Origin: JAMXLO01 sp964427005
GTDB taxonomy: Bacteria > Pseudomonadota > Alphaproteobacteria > Acetobacterales > Acetobacteraceae
Direction of reading: 5' to 3'
NCBI GenBank assembly: GCA_964427005.1
Contig: CAYRTL010000001.1
Span: 124,001 to 188,000 of the forward strand
Length of the DNA stretch: 64,000 nucleotides
The number at the start of each line of letters is the position of its first letter. Position 1 is the stretch's first letter. This document shows, in pieces, positions 8,368 through 16,520 of the stretch. The position numbers were made by a program, and so were the translations under genes. The notes beneath the pieces are model-generated. The model was not told the DNA's origin and searched no databases. It worked only from the letters and a program-made list of their open reading frames with translations.

Positions 8368-9671
8368 GTCGCAGCCGCGAATGCGCGGGCCAATGCGTCG
8401 GGATTGCGCAGCGTCAAGTCTCGCTGCGGACACGGGATCTCGATGCCATGTTGCTGGAAAAGATCCCAGATATTGAGCATCACGGCGCTGCGGACATTGG
8501 CCGTACCGTTCGATGGATCATTGATCCAGAAGCGCAGCTCAAGGTCGATCGAGCTCTCGCCGAATGCCATCAGCAGGCAGACCGGTGCAGGATCGATGAG
8601 CACACGAGGCACGTCGCGGGCTGCATCGAGTGCGAGGCGAATTGCCTCGTGCGGATCGGAGAGGTACGAGATGCCGACAGCAACGTGCAGGCGGATCAGA
8701 TCGTTCGAATACGACCAGTTGGTGACGCGCTGAGTGATCAGGTCCTCGTTCGGAATCAGATACTCCTTACCATCGCGGGTCCTCACTGAGACGTAGCGTG
8801 CATTCAGGGTGCTGACCCAGCCATAGGTACTGTCGATCTCTATAACGTCACCCGGCTTGATCGAGCGGTCGAGCAGCAGGATCACGCCACTGACCAGGTT
8901 GGAGACCACCTTCTGCAGACCGAAGCCAACGCCGACACCGATAGCGCCGGAAAACACGGCGAATGCGGTCAGGTCGATGCCGATCGAACCTAGGGCGATC
9001 ACGATGGCAAGCGTCAGCAGCGACATTCGCACGAGCTTGCCGGCGAGCACCTGCATCGTCGGCGTCAGAGGCACGAAATTCTGCAGCCGCTGCTCTGTCA
9101 GGCGCGACAGCGTGTTGGCGAGCCAGACCAGCAACGCGAGCGTGATGATGCCCTTCAGCACAAGCAGCAGGCTCAGGCGGAAGTTGCCCACGGGAATCGC
9201 CATCGCATCCAGCAAGTTCGCCGCCGGGCCGATCAGCCCGGCGATATTCAGGGCCGCGATGATCCAAGCCACGATGGCGACGGTGCGTGCGAGAAACTCA
9301 TTGCGCACCAGGCGCGAGCTGAGACGGATCAGTACCCAGACCAGGACCAGGCTTTCCGCCAGACGCAGCAGCTCGGACCGCAGACCCGCCGCATCCGCGG
9401 CAACGGTCGCGAACCAGAGAAGCAAGAGCAACAGGATAGGCGCTGCGGCGCTCGCCAGCGCATGAGCGACGGCACGCAAAGGGCCTGGCGGCAACCGCGC
9501 TACCTGGTGCTCCAGACTGCGCCTTACGGGTCCGGCCATAAGCCGCACTGCGGCGCAGGCGACCAGCAGGGCCACGGCCTGGACGAGTGTGTCGGGTACA
9601 AGCACGAACCGATGGAGCCAGTCCCAGAACTGGTTCAGCCCGTCCCGCCAAGTATCCGACGAAATCAGCAT
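8313..9671 (-). CDS. MscS-family mechanosensitive ion channel
   Basis: 452-residue inner-membrane channel opened by membrane tension, protecting against hypo-osmotic shock. Several hydrophobic helices fill roughly residues 20-210. The pore helix and beta domain follow: AVFSGAIGVGVGFGLQKVVSNLVSGVILLLDRSI..GDVIEI, then VSTLNARYVSVRT and EYLIPNEDLI. This is longer than E. coli MscS (286 aa) and has extra N-terminal helices, as in MscK/YbdG-type relatives. It lies 68 nt downstream of sufA on the same strand and could be read through from the suf operon. Its 3' end overlaps the RNA methyltransferase tail-to-tail. Confidence 0.93.
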   Translation of the reverse strand: MLISSDTWRDGLNQFWDWLHRFVLVPDTLVQAVALLVACAAVRLMAGPVRRSLEHQVARLPPGPLRAVAHALASAAAPILLLLLLWFATVAADAAGLRSELLRLAESLVLVWVLIRLSSRLVRNEFLARTVAIVAWIIAALNIAGLIGPAANLLDAMAIPVGNFRLSLLLVLKGIITLALLVWLANTLSRLTEQRLQNFVPLTPTMQVLAGKLVRMSLLTLAIVIALGSIGIDLTAFAVFSGAIGVGVGFGLQKVVSNLVSGVILLLDRSIKPGDVIEIDSTYGWVSTLNARYVSVRTRDGKEYLIPNEDLITQRVTNWSYSNDLIRLHVAVGISYLSDPHEAIRLALDAARDVPRVLIDPAPVCLLMAFGESSIDLELRFWINDPSNGTANVRSAVMLNIWDLFQQHGIEIPCPQRDLTLRNPDALARAFAAATQPTAKVTTLSSRSDQRN

Positions 9672-9739
9672 GCGCCGTCCCCACCGCCCCTGTTGCTATT
9701 GCAAAAGGGCGGTTTGACGGCTGTCAGTTCACGTTTGGG

Positions 9740-10108
9740 TCAGACGTGGAAGCTCTCGCCGCACCCACAGCGGCCCTTCTCGTTCGGATTGGTGAAGGTG
9801 AAGCCGGAGGCAAGCGCCTTCATTTCGTAATCCATGACTGTGCCAATGAGAAACAGGCTGGCCTTACGATCGACCAGCACGGTCAGTCCCTTGTCGTTGA
9901 CCACCTCGTCGCCAGGACCAGGTTCTTCGGTCCAGCTCATGTCATAGGACAGACCCGAGCAGCCCTTGGTCTTCACGCCGATGCGCAGCAGCTTGCCCTG
10001 CTCACCCTGCGCGTAGAGCGCGCGGAGGCGTTCGGCCGCGGCATCGGTCAACGTCATCAGGGGCGGCAAGGCCCGAGGCTTACGAGGAGCTGTGGTTGTC
10101 GTGCTCAT
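9740..10108 (-). CDS. sufA: A-type iron-sulfur carrier SufA/IscA-like
   Basis: 122-residue HesB/IscA-fold protein that carries or delivers Fe-S clusters. The three conserved ligands are present: C50 in KTKGCSGLSY and C114/C116 in GRCGCGESF. A short Thr/Pro-rich leader precedes the fold. Start is the ATG at 10108, giving the normal family length. It is the last member of the leftward suf run, 23 nt after sufT. SufA versus ErpA function cannot be separated by sequence alone; operon position favours SufA. Confidence 0.92.
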   Translation of the reverse strand: MSTTTTAPRKPRALPPLMTLTDAAAERLRALYAQGEQGKLLRIGVKTKGCSGLSYDMSWTEEPGPGDEVVNDKGLTVLVDRKASLFLIGTVMDYEMKALASGFTFTNPNEKGRCGCGESFHV

Positions 10109-10131
10109 GGTTCGCTCGATATCGGTTCGGA

Positions 10132-10491
10132 TCAGAACATGTTCAACTGCAGGCGGGCTTCCTCGCTCATGCGACTGGGATCCCAGGGCGGGTCCCACAC
10201 GGTCTCCACGTCGCACGAGGTCACGCCAGATACCGTCATGACAGCATTGTGCACCTGCTCCGGCAGTTCCTGGGCCGAAGGACAGGCGGGCGCAGTGAGA
10301 GTCATCTCCACCTTCACGGCACCATCACCGGCGATTTCGACGGCATAGATCAGGCCCAGTTCGTAGATGTTCACCGGGATTTCCGGATCGTACACCTCGC
10401 AGATCGCGGCGATGATGGCGTCCTCTGTCGGCTTCGGGGCGGTCTCGCCGTCCGGCGTCCACGCGGTATGCGGCTGAGGCGTATCACTCAC
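10132..10491 (-). CDS. sufT: SUF-associated MIP18/DUF59 protein SufT
   Basis: 119-residue protein with a DUF59 (MIP18) domain: AICEVYDPEIPVNIYELGLI, then a LTAPACPSAQELP segment carrying the conserved cysteine and VWDPPWDPSRMSEEAR near the end. SufT proteins assist Fe-S maturation of client enzymes. The start is GTG at 10491 because AAAGGAGG (10498-10505) sits 6 nt before it; the upstream ATG at 10512 falls within sufU and lacks such a site. It overlaps sufU by 8 nt, indicating coupled translation. Confidence 0.9.
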   Translation of the reverse strand: MSDTPQPHTAWTPDGETAPKPTEDAIIAAICEVYDPEIPVNIYELGLIYAVEIAGDGAVKVEMTLTAPACPSAQELPEQVHNAVMTVSGVTSCDVETVWDPPWDPSRMSEEARLQLNMF

Positions 10492-10957
10492 TGGTTGCCT
10501 CCTTTCCGCCATCCAGCGCGGCCACCAGCGCATGCCAGGCGAGCGTCGCGCATTTCACCCGCGACGGATATTCGTGGACGCCGGCCAGTGGCTCCAGTCG
10601 CTCCAGCGGTTCGGCGAGTGCGGCATCGCAATGCGGGCACGTACCGGTGCGCGCCATTTCGCGGAAGGCATCGAACAGCGCATGCGTGTCTGCCTTGCTG
10701 CGGCCGATCACCGTCTCTGCCATCAAGTCAGCCGAGGCGACGCTGATCGCGCAGCCACGAGCCTGGAAGCCGGTGTCCGCGATCGTGCCGTCGGGCGCAT
10801 ATTTCACCCAGACCTCGATGCGGTCACCGCACATCGGGTTGTCGCCTTTGGCGGTCGCGTCGAAGCTCTCCAGGCGCCGCGCATGACGTGGCCGGCGGCC
10901 ATGATCCAGGATCACTTCCTGGTAGAGATCGCGCAAATCGTCGAACGTGTCGGTCAT
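10484..10957 (-). CDS. sufU: Fe-S cluster scaffold/sulfur acceptor SufU
   Basis: 157-residue IscU-fold protein of the SufU type, which accepts sulfur from SufS. Conserved ligands are C43 (NPMCGDRI), C69 (GCAISVASADLM) and C136 (RVKCATLAWHAL). A further CPHC pair occurs in the insert at about 107-110, a region that distinguishes SufU from IscU. Start at ATG 10957 follows sufS by 10 nt. Among proteobacteria, SufU in place of SufE is a lineage feature consistent with Acetobacterales/Rhodospirillales, which is inference. Confidence 0.9.
   Translation of the reverse strand: MTDTFDDLRDLYQEVILDHGRRPRHARRLESFDATAKGDNPMCGDRIEVWVKYAPDGTIADTGFQARGCAISVASADLMAETVIGRSKADTHALFDAFREMARTGTCPHCDAALAEPLERLEPLAGVHEYPSRVKCATLAWHALVAALDGGKEATSE
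10498..10505 (-). promoter_or_regulatory. Strong ribosome binding site fixing the GTG start of sufT
   Basis: AAAGGAGG on the minus strand, 6 nt before GTG at 10491, inside the last codons of sufU. It decides between GTG 10491 and the upstream ATG 10512. Confidence 0.75.
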
Positions 10958-10967
10958 GCCTCGTCCG

Positions 10968-12212
10968 TCAGTTGAAGAACTCCCGCACGCGCGTGAGCGT
11001 GTCGGCCAGATAGTCGATCTCGTCATGCGTCGTGTAGATCGCAAAGCTGGCACGCGCGGTGCTGTCGAGATTGAACCGGTGCATCAGCGGTTCGGCACAG
11101 TGATGGCCAGCGCGAACCGCGATTCCCTGCCGATCCAGCAGCGTTGCCACGTCATGCGAATGCGCGCGATCCAACGCAAATGACACCACGCCGCCGCGGT
11201 CCTGCGCACGGCCGAGGATGTGCAAACCCTCGATGGCGCCAAGACGCGCCAGCGCATGATCGATCAGCGATGTCTCGTGCGCGGCGATCGCGTCGTAGCC
11301 GATCTGCTGCACGTAATGGATCGCGGCCTTCAGGCCGATGCCTTCCAGGATCGGTGGCGTGCCGGCCTCGAACTTGTGCGGCACTTCGGCCCAGCGCGAA
11401 CGCTCGTAGCTGACGGACGAGATCATCTCGCCGCCGCCGAGAAATGGCGGCATCGCATCCAGCAGCTCGCGCCGGCCCCACAGCACGCCAATGCCGGTGG
11501 GCCCATAGAGTTTGTGGCCGGTGAAGGCATAGAAGTCGCAATCCAGCGCCTGCACATCAACGCGGCGATGCACCACCGCCTGCGCGCCGTCGAACAGCAC
11601 CTTTGCACCGTAGGCATGTGCAATCCGGACGATGCGTTCTGCCGGCGTATAGGTGCCCAACACGTTCGACATATGGGTCATCGATATCAGACCGACCTTG
11701 CCATCGGCCAGCAAGGCCTCGAATGCCTCCATGTCCAGCTCGCCGGCGTCGGTGATCGGTGCCACACGCAGCTCGATACCGCGTTCGTCACGCAGCAACT
11801 GCCAGGGCACGATGTTGGAGTGGTGCTCCATCCCCGAAATCACCACGGCCTGGCCGGGCTTCAGCACACCACGGCCGTAGCTATGCGCCATCAGGTTCAG
11901 CGATTCGGTGACGTTGCGCGTGAACACCACCTCATGCCGATCGCGTGCGTTCAGCAACGCCGCCACCGCGTCGCGCGCCGCTTCATAAGCGTCGGTGGTG
12001 CGCTCGCTCATCCAGTGCAGGCCACGATGCACATTGGCGTACTGCGTCTCCATCGCCTGACGCATCGCATCGATCACCACGCGCGGCTTCTGCGCCGAGG
12101 CGGCACTGTCGAGGAACACCAATGGCTTCCCTCGGATGAGCTGATCCAGGATCGGGAAGTCCTCGCGGATACGAGTCACATCCAGGATGGCGGGGCGCGT
12201 CGTGACGTTCAT
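10968..12212 (-). CDS. sufS: Cysteine desulfurase SufS
   Basis: 414-residue PLP enzyme that takes sulfur from cysteine and passes the persulfide on for Fe-S assembly. The PLP lysine is K234 in AFTGHKLYGPTG, and the persulfide cysteine is C372 in RAGHHCAEPLM; both are typical of the SufS (class II) group. The N-terminus IREDFPILDQ.. and LVFLDSAASAQKP is classic. The start ATG overlaps the sufD stop (ATGA). Confidence 0.96.
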   Translation of the reverse strand: MNVTTRPAILDVTRIREDFPILDQLIRGKPLVFLDSAASAQKPRVVIDAMRQAMETQYANVHRGLHWMSERTTDAYEAARDAVAALLNARDRHEVVFTRNVTESLNLMAHSYGRGVLKPGQAVVISGMEHHSNIVPWQLLRDERGIELRVAPITDAGELDMEAFEALLADGKVGLISMTHMSNVLGTYTPAERIVRIAHAYGAKVLFDGAQAVVHRRVDVQALDCDFYAFTGHKLYGPTGIGVLWGRRELLDAMPPFLGGGEMISSVSYERSRWAEVPHKFEAGTPPILEGIGLKAAIHYVQQIGYDAIAAHETSLIDHALARLGAIEGLHILGRAQDRGGVVSFALDRAHSHDVATLLDRQGIAVRAGHHCAEPLMHRFNLDSTARASFAIYTTHDEIDYLADTLTRVREFFN

Positions 12213-13474
12213 GCTGCCTGCCTCTCCCACCAGCCTTCGACAGCATGATCCAGCACACCACGCACCGTCTCGTCGGTGACTGCATCCAACGCTTCGGTCA
12301 GGAAGGCCCGAACCAGTATCGAGCGCGCTTCTGCGTCCGAAATGCCGCGGCTCCGCAGGTAGAACAACTGGTCTGCATCCAGCTCCCCGACCGTGGCGCC
12401 ATGGCTGCACTTCACATCGTCGGCGAAGATTTCCAACTCCGGCTTGGTGTCGATCTCGGCATCAGGCGACAGCAGCAGCGCCTGGTTCATCTGGTAGCCG
12501 TCCGTCTTCTGTGCCGCGCGGGCGACCTCGATCCGGCCCTGGAACACGCCTTGTGAGCGCTCGGCCAGCACATGCTTTACCGTCTGACGCGAAGCGCAGA
12601 AGGGTGCGTCGTGCCGCACCACGGTGGTGAAGTCGGCATGCTGGGTTCCGCCGAGTAGCTGCGCGCCGTTCAGGTGCGCTGTCCCCTTTGGGCCGCTGAG
12701 TCTTACATGTGCTTCGGTGCGGATGATACGGCCGCCGAGATTAAGCGCGAAGCTGTCGTAGGCGCCGCGCTCAGCGATCTCGGCATACACGGTAGAAAGG
12801 TGGAACGCAGGCGGAGCCTCGGATTGCAACCGGACATGGCTGAGCACGGCATCTTCGGCCACCTGCACTTCCATGACGGGATTGTGCAGATAGGCGCCGT
12901 CCCCGAGCGAGAGTTCCAGCAGTGTCAGCCGCGCACGGGGAGCCACGGTAATAGCATGGCGCGGGTGAAAGGCAGCGCGCTCGGTCCCGATACTGACCAG
13001 AAGCAACAGGCCGGCATCTGTGTCGGGCGGTACGGATAGCAGCGCGCCGTCCTCGGCCAGCATCGTGTTAAGCGCGACCAGCGGGTCGCGATCGGGGCGC
13101 GCAAGCGCGCCGTATTCCGGGTGATCAGCGAAACGGGTCAACGTGATGGAAGCGGGCAAGGCCGACAGTTCAGGCCGGAGCAGCCCGTCGACGAAGACGA
13201 TGCGAGGGGCATCGATCCGCGGCAGGCTTGCGAGCAAGGTGCTGTCACCGGCGAGCGGCGCTATGGGCTGCAGGAATGATGCGTCGGCGAGGGGACGGAG
13301 GCTGGTATATTTCCACGCCTCCTCGCGCCGGCCCGACGCTGCGCCGGGAAGGCCGGAGCGGCGGAAGGCTTCCGCCGCGGCAATCCGTTGCCGAGGATCA
13401 CCGGGCAGGCGGTCGCGCAACGCGTCAAACCGGGCGAGGAAGCCGGCGGTGCCGGTTTGGATGGGTGCGGTCAT
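12209..13474 (-). CDS. sufD: Fe-S cluster assembly protein SufD
   Basis: 421-residue SufD, the beta-helix partner of SufB in the SufBC2D scaffold complex. The conserved C-terminal block is present: KTDGYQMNQALLLSP, then IDTKPELEIFADDVKCSHGATVG and LFYLRSRGI..AEARSILV. The N-terminal third is divergent, as usual for SufD. It is separated from sufC by an exceptional long inverted repeat, while it overlaps sufS by 4 nt. Confidence 0.95.
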   Translation of the reverse strand: MTAPIQTGTAGFLARFDALRDRLPGDPRQRIAAAEAFRRSGLPGAASGRREEAWKYTSLRPLADASFLQPIAPLAGDSTLLASLPRIDAPRIVFVDGLLRPELSALPASITLTRFADHPEYGALARPDRDPLVALNTMLAEDGALLSVPPDTDAGLLLLVSIGTERAAFHPRHAITVAPRARLTLLELSLGDGAYLHNPVMEVQVAEDAVLSHVRLQSEAPPAFHLSTVYAEIAERGAYDSFALNLGGRIIRTEAHVRLSGPKGTAHLNGAQLLGGTQHADFTTVVRHDAPFCASRQTVKHVLAERSQGVFQGRIEVARAAQKTDGYQMNQALLLSPDAEIDTKPELEIFADDVKCSHGATVGELDADQLFYLRSRGISDAEARSILVRAFLTEALDAVTDETVRGVLDHAVEGWWERQAA

Positions 13475-13476
13475 TG

Positions 13477-13607
13477 CGGCACCCTCTCCCGGCGCTTCGC
13501 GCCGCCCTCTCCCACTGCGTGGGCGAGGTAAGGGATACCGTACACCTCGCCCACGCAGTGGGAGAGGTCGGCGCGCGCAGCGTGCCGGGAGAGGGTGCCG
13601 CCCACCG
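13477..13607. repeat. Long inverted repeat between sufC and sufD
   Basis: The space between the sufC stop and the sufD start holds two arms of roughly 55 nt. The left arm is about 13477-13530 (GGCACCCTCTCCCGGC.. to CTCTCCCACTGCGTGGGCGA). The right arm is about 13542-13607 (TCGCCCACGCAGTGGGAGAG.. to CCGGGAGAGGGTGCC). The arms share both end blocks and differ only in the middle. In RNA this would make one very stable hairpin in the middle of the suf transcript. Confidence 0.85.
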
Positions 13608-14357
13608 TCATGCCGCCTCCGCGGTCATACCGGCATAGCCCTTGGCTTCCAGCTCATGCGCCAGCTCGGGACCGCCGGAGCGGACGATGCGACCGCCCGC
13701 GAGCACGTGCACCCGATCGGGGACGATGTAATCGAGCAGCCGCTGGTAATGGGTAATCACCAATGCCGAGAAATCCGGACGGCGCAGAGCATTCACGCCT
13801 TCGGCCACAATCTTCAGCGCATCGATGTCCAAACCACTGTCGGTCTCGTCGAGGATGGCCAGGCGAGGCCGCAGGATCGCCATCTGCAACACCTCGTTGC
13901 GCTTCTTCTCGCCGCCGGAGAAGCCGACATTGACGTTCCGCCGCAGCATGTCGTCCGGCATCGCCAGCCGCTTCGTCTCGGCGCGTGCCAGCTTGAGGAA
14001 CTGCACCGCATCCAGCTCACTCTCGCCGCGTGCGCGGCGCTGCGCGTTCAGTGCGGTGCGCAGGAAATTGGCGTTGCCAACGCCAGGCAATTCCACCGGA
14101 TACTGGAAAGCGAGAAACAGGCCTGCCGCCGAACGCTGCTCGGGTTCCATCGCCAGCAGGTCCTGACCATCAAAGGTGACCGAACCCGAGCTGACTTCGT
14201 AACCCTCGCGCCCCGACAGGACGTAAGCCAGCGTTGACTTGCCGGAGCCGTTCGGCCCCATGATCGCGTGCACCTCGCCTTGCGGCACCGTGAGATCGAT
14301 GCCTTGCAAAATCGGCTTGTCTTCGACAGCGGCGGAAAGGCCGCGAATTTCCAACAT
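13608..14357 (-). CDS. sufC: Fe-S cluster assembly ATPase SufC
   Basis: 249-residue ABC-type ATPase of the SufBCD complex. Motifs are Walker A GPNGSGKST (about 34-42), Q-loop AFQYPVELPGV, signature GFSGGEKKRNE (SufC-specific KKRNE), and Walker B LAILDETDSGLDIDAL. It begins 11 nt after sufB. Confidence 0.96.
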   Translation of the reverse strand: MLEIRGLSAAVEDKPILQGIDLTVPQGEVHAIMGPNGSGKSTLAYVLSGREGYEVSSGSVTFDGQDLLAMEPEQRSAAGLFLAFQYPVELPGVGNANFLRTALNAQRRARGESELDAVQFLKLARAETKRLAMPDDMLRRNVNVGFSGGEKKRNEVLQMAILRPRLAILDETDSGLDIDALKIVAEGVNALRRPDFSALVITHYQRLLDYIVPDRVHVLAGGRIVRSGGPELAHELEAKGYAGMTAEAA

Positions 14358-14368
14358 AATGCGTCCCT

Positions 14369-15853
14369 CTAACCCACTGAGCCTTCCAGGCTCACCGCCA
14401 GGAGCTTCTGCGCCTCGACGGCGAACTCCATTGGCAATTCCTTCAGCACGTCCTTGCAGAACCCGTTGACGATCAGGTTCACCGCGTCCTCTTCAGACAA
14501 GCCGCGCTGACGGCAGTAGAACAACTGATCTTCGGCGATCTTCGACGTGGTGGCCTCGTGCTCCACCTTCGCCGTGGGGTTGCGGCTTTCGATGTAGGGT
14601 ACGGTATGCGCGCCGCACTGATTGCCGATCAGCAGCGAGTCACATTGCGTATAGTTGCGCGCGCCTGACGCCCGCGGCAGCACACGGACCAACCCGCGAT
14701 AGGTATTGTTCGAGCGGCCGGCGCTGATGCCTTTGGAGACGATGGTGCTCTTCGTCCGCTTGCCGATGTGGATCATCTTGGTCCCGGTATCGGCCTGCTG
14801 GCGATTGTTGGTCACCGCGACCGAATAGAACTCGCCCACGCTGTCATCGCCTTCCAGCACACAGGACGGATACTTCCAGGTAATTGCCGAACCCGTCTCC
14901 ACCTGAGTCCAGGAGATCTTGGACCGCGCACCGCGGCAGGCGCCGCGCTTGGTGACGAAATTATAGATGCCACCACGGCCCTCCGCGTCGCCCGGATACC
15001 AGTTCTGCACCGTGGAATACTTGATCTGCGCGTCCTCGTGCGCGACCAGTTCAACTACCGCCGCGTGCAACTGGTTCTCGTCACGCATCGGCGCGGTGCA
15101 GCCTTCCAGATAGCTCACGTAGCTGCCGGCATCGGCGATGATCAGCGTGCGCTCGAACTGGCCCGTGCTGCGCGCATTGATGCGGAAGTAGGTGGACAGC
15201 TCCATCGGGCAGCGCACGCCCTTCGGCACGTAAACGAAGCTTCCGTCGGTGAATACTGCCGAGTTCAGCGCAGCAAAGAAATTGTCCGACACCGGCACAA
15301 CGGAGCCGAGATACTTCTGCACCAGCTCCGGGTAATCCCGCACGGCTTCTGAGATCGGGCAGAAGATCACACCGGCTTTCTTCAGCGTCTCGCGGAATGT
15401 CGTCGCGACGGATACGCTATCGAACACCGCATCCACTGCGACCTGCGTACCCTGCACCGCCTCGGGATCGACGCCGGCCAGGATCGCCCGCTCCTTCAGC
15501 GGGATGCCTAGCTTCTCGTACGTCTTCAGCAGTTCCGGATCGACCTCGTCCAGGCTCTTCAGCCCCGGCTTCTGCTTTGGCGCCGCGTAGTAGTGCAGGT
15601 CCTGGTAGTCGATTGGCTGGTGCTCGACGCGCGCCCAGTGCGGCTCCGTCATCTGCTGCCAGGCGGTGAACGCCTTCAGCCGCCACTCCAGCAGCCATTC
15701 CGGCTCCTGCTTGCGGGACGAGATCAGCCGGATGATGTCCTCGTTCAGCCCCTTGGGCGCGAGGTCCATCTCAATGTCAGTCTCCCAGCCCCACTTGTAG
15801 CCGGATTGGGTGACGGACTGGACAGTGTCGAGCGTCTGAGTGGAAGCAGACAT
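14369..15853 (-). CDS. sufB: Fe-S cluster scaffold protein SufB
   Basis: 494-residue SufB. Diagnostic blocks are YKWGWETDIEMDLAPKGLNED at the N-terminus, FVYVPKGVRCPMELSTYFRI, SYLEGCTAPMRDENQLHAAVVE, VQNWYPGD, NFVTKRGACRG, and LIGNQCGAHTVPYIE towards the C-terminus, with the acceptor cysteine in the latter region. Start is the ATG at 15853; a TTG directly before it is ignored. It is the first structural gene after the Rrf2 regulator, 9 nt away. Confidence 0.97.
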   Translation of the reverse strand: MSASTQTLDTVQSVTQSGYKWGWETDIEMDLAPKGLNEDIIRLISSRKQEPEWLLEWRLKAFTAWQQMTEPHWARVEHQPIDYQDLHYYAAPKQKPGLKSLDEVDPELLKTYEKLGIPLKERAILAGVDPEAVQGTQVAVDAVFDSVSVATTFRETLKKAGVIFCPISEAVRDYPELVQKYLGSVVPVSDNFFAALNSAVFTDGSFVYVPKGVRCPMELSTYFRINARSTGQFERTLIIADAGSYVSYLEGCTAPMRDENQLHAAVVELVAHEDAQIKYSTVQNWYPGDAEGRGGIYNFVTKRGACRGARSKISWTQVETGSAITWKYPSCVLEGDDSVGEFYSVAVTNNRQQADTGTKMIHIGKRTKSTIVSKGISAGRSNNTYRGLVRVLPRASGARNYTQCDSLLIGNQCGAHTVPYIESRNPTAKVEHEATTSKIAEDQLFYCRQRGLSEEDAVNLIVNGFCKDVLKELPMEFAVEAQKLLAVSLEGSVG

Positions 15854-15862
15854 CAAATCATC

Positions 15863-16318
15863 CTATTCGGCGGCGGGTAATGAGGTTGTGGCCCGAATGC
15901 GGAAAGCGGTGGGAATGGAGGCCTCCTGCATGTCAGCGAGGGTGATTGTCCCAAGCGCCTGCTGGATCGCCTCGTTCACCGGGTCCCAGCGTCCGCGCAT
16001 CGGGCACATGCACTGGGACTCGCATTCGACCGCGGAGCCTTCGACACACGCGGTCAGCGCAATCGGCCCGTCCACCGCGGCGATCACATCGGCGATGGGA
16101 ATCGCGGCAAGCGGCCGCAGCAGCCGGTAGCCGCCTTTGGCACCGCGCTGCGAAGCGACCAGCCCGCCGGCGGCGAGCGTCTTCAGCACCTTGGCGACGG
16201 TCGGCTCGGGAATACCGGTTGTTGCGGCGATCCCGGGCGAGGTCTGTACCCCCTGCTCGCGCGACAGGCGCACCAGCACGACAACCGCATAGTCGGTCAG
16301 CTTCGACAGCCTGAGCAT
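15863..16318 (-). CDS. SUF-type Rrf2/IscR-family Fe-S transcriptional regulator
   Basis: 151-residue winged-helix regulator heading the suf operon. The DNA-binding part is MLRLSKLTDYAVVVLVRLSR..TSPGIAATTGIPEPTVAKVLKTL, a standard Rrf2 HTH. The sensor cysteines are C91, C99, C103 and C105 (ACVEGSAVECESQCMC), compatible with a bound [Fe-S] cluster. It should repress or activate suf according to cluster supply. I chose ATG 16318, matching the family N-terminus; ATG 16348 adds ten residues and lacks a ribosome site. A 24-bp dyad lies 37-60 nt upstream of the start. Confidence 0.9.
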   Translation of the reverse strand: MLRLSKLTDYAVVVLVRLSREQGVQTSPGIAATTGIPEPTVAKVLKTLAAGGLVASQRGAKGGYRLLRPLAAIPIADVIAAVDGPIALTACVEGSAVECESQCMCPMRGRWDPVNEAIQQALGTITLADMQEASIPTAFRIRATTSLPAAE

Positions 16319-16354
16319 GGTCTGCGAAACCCCTTGAACCTCTGGCATTCAGCT

Positions 16355-16378
16355 AATCGGACCAATTGGGTCCTGATT
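16355..16378. promoter_or_regulatory. Candidate operator dyad upstream of the suf operon
   Basis: AATCGGACCAATTGGGTCC followed by TGATT reads as two inverted arms (AATC-GGACC and GGTCC-T-GATT) around AATTG, with one bulged base. It lies just before the Rrf2 regulator gene and also within the 5' region of the divergent ureohydrolase operon. Role as the Rrf2 binding site is inferred from position and symmetry. Confidence 0.5.
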
Positions 16379-16520
16379 GCCGTCAGATGGCGTATTCACC
16401 CCAGTGCGTCAAGGGGTTTGGTCATGCTCTGCCGCGATAAACCGGGCTCGAAGCCGAAGGCCATTGCAATTTCGTGAGGAATTCGTGAGCTATCGCCTGC
16501 GCTTCTGGATGGAGAAGAGG

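Noticed and set aside
16379..16520. Guanidine riboswitch upstream of the ureohydrolase
   Set aside because: I looked for the ykkC-type conserved blocks and did not find them in the leader.
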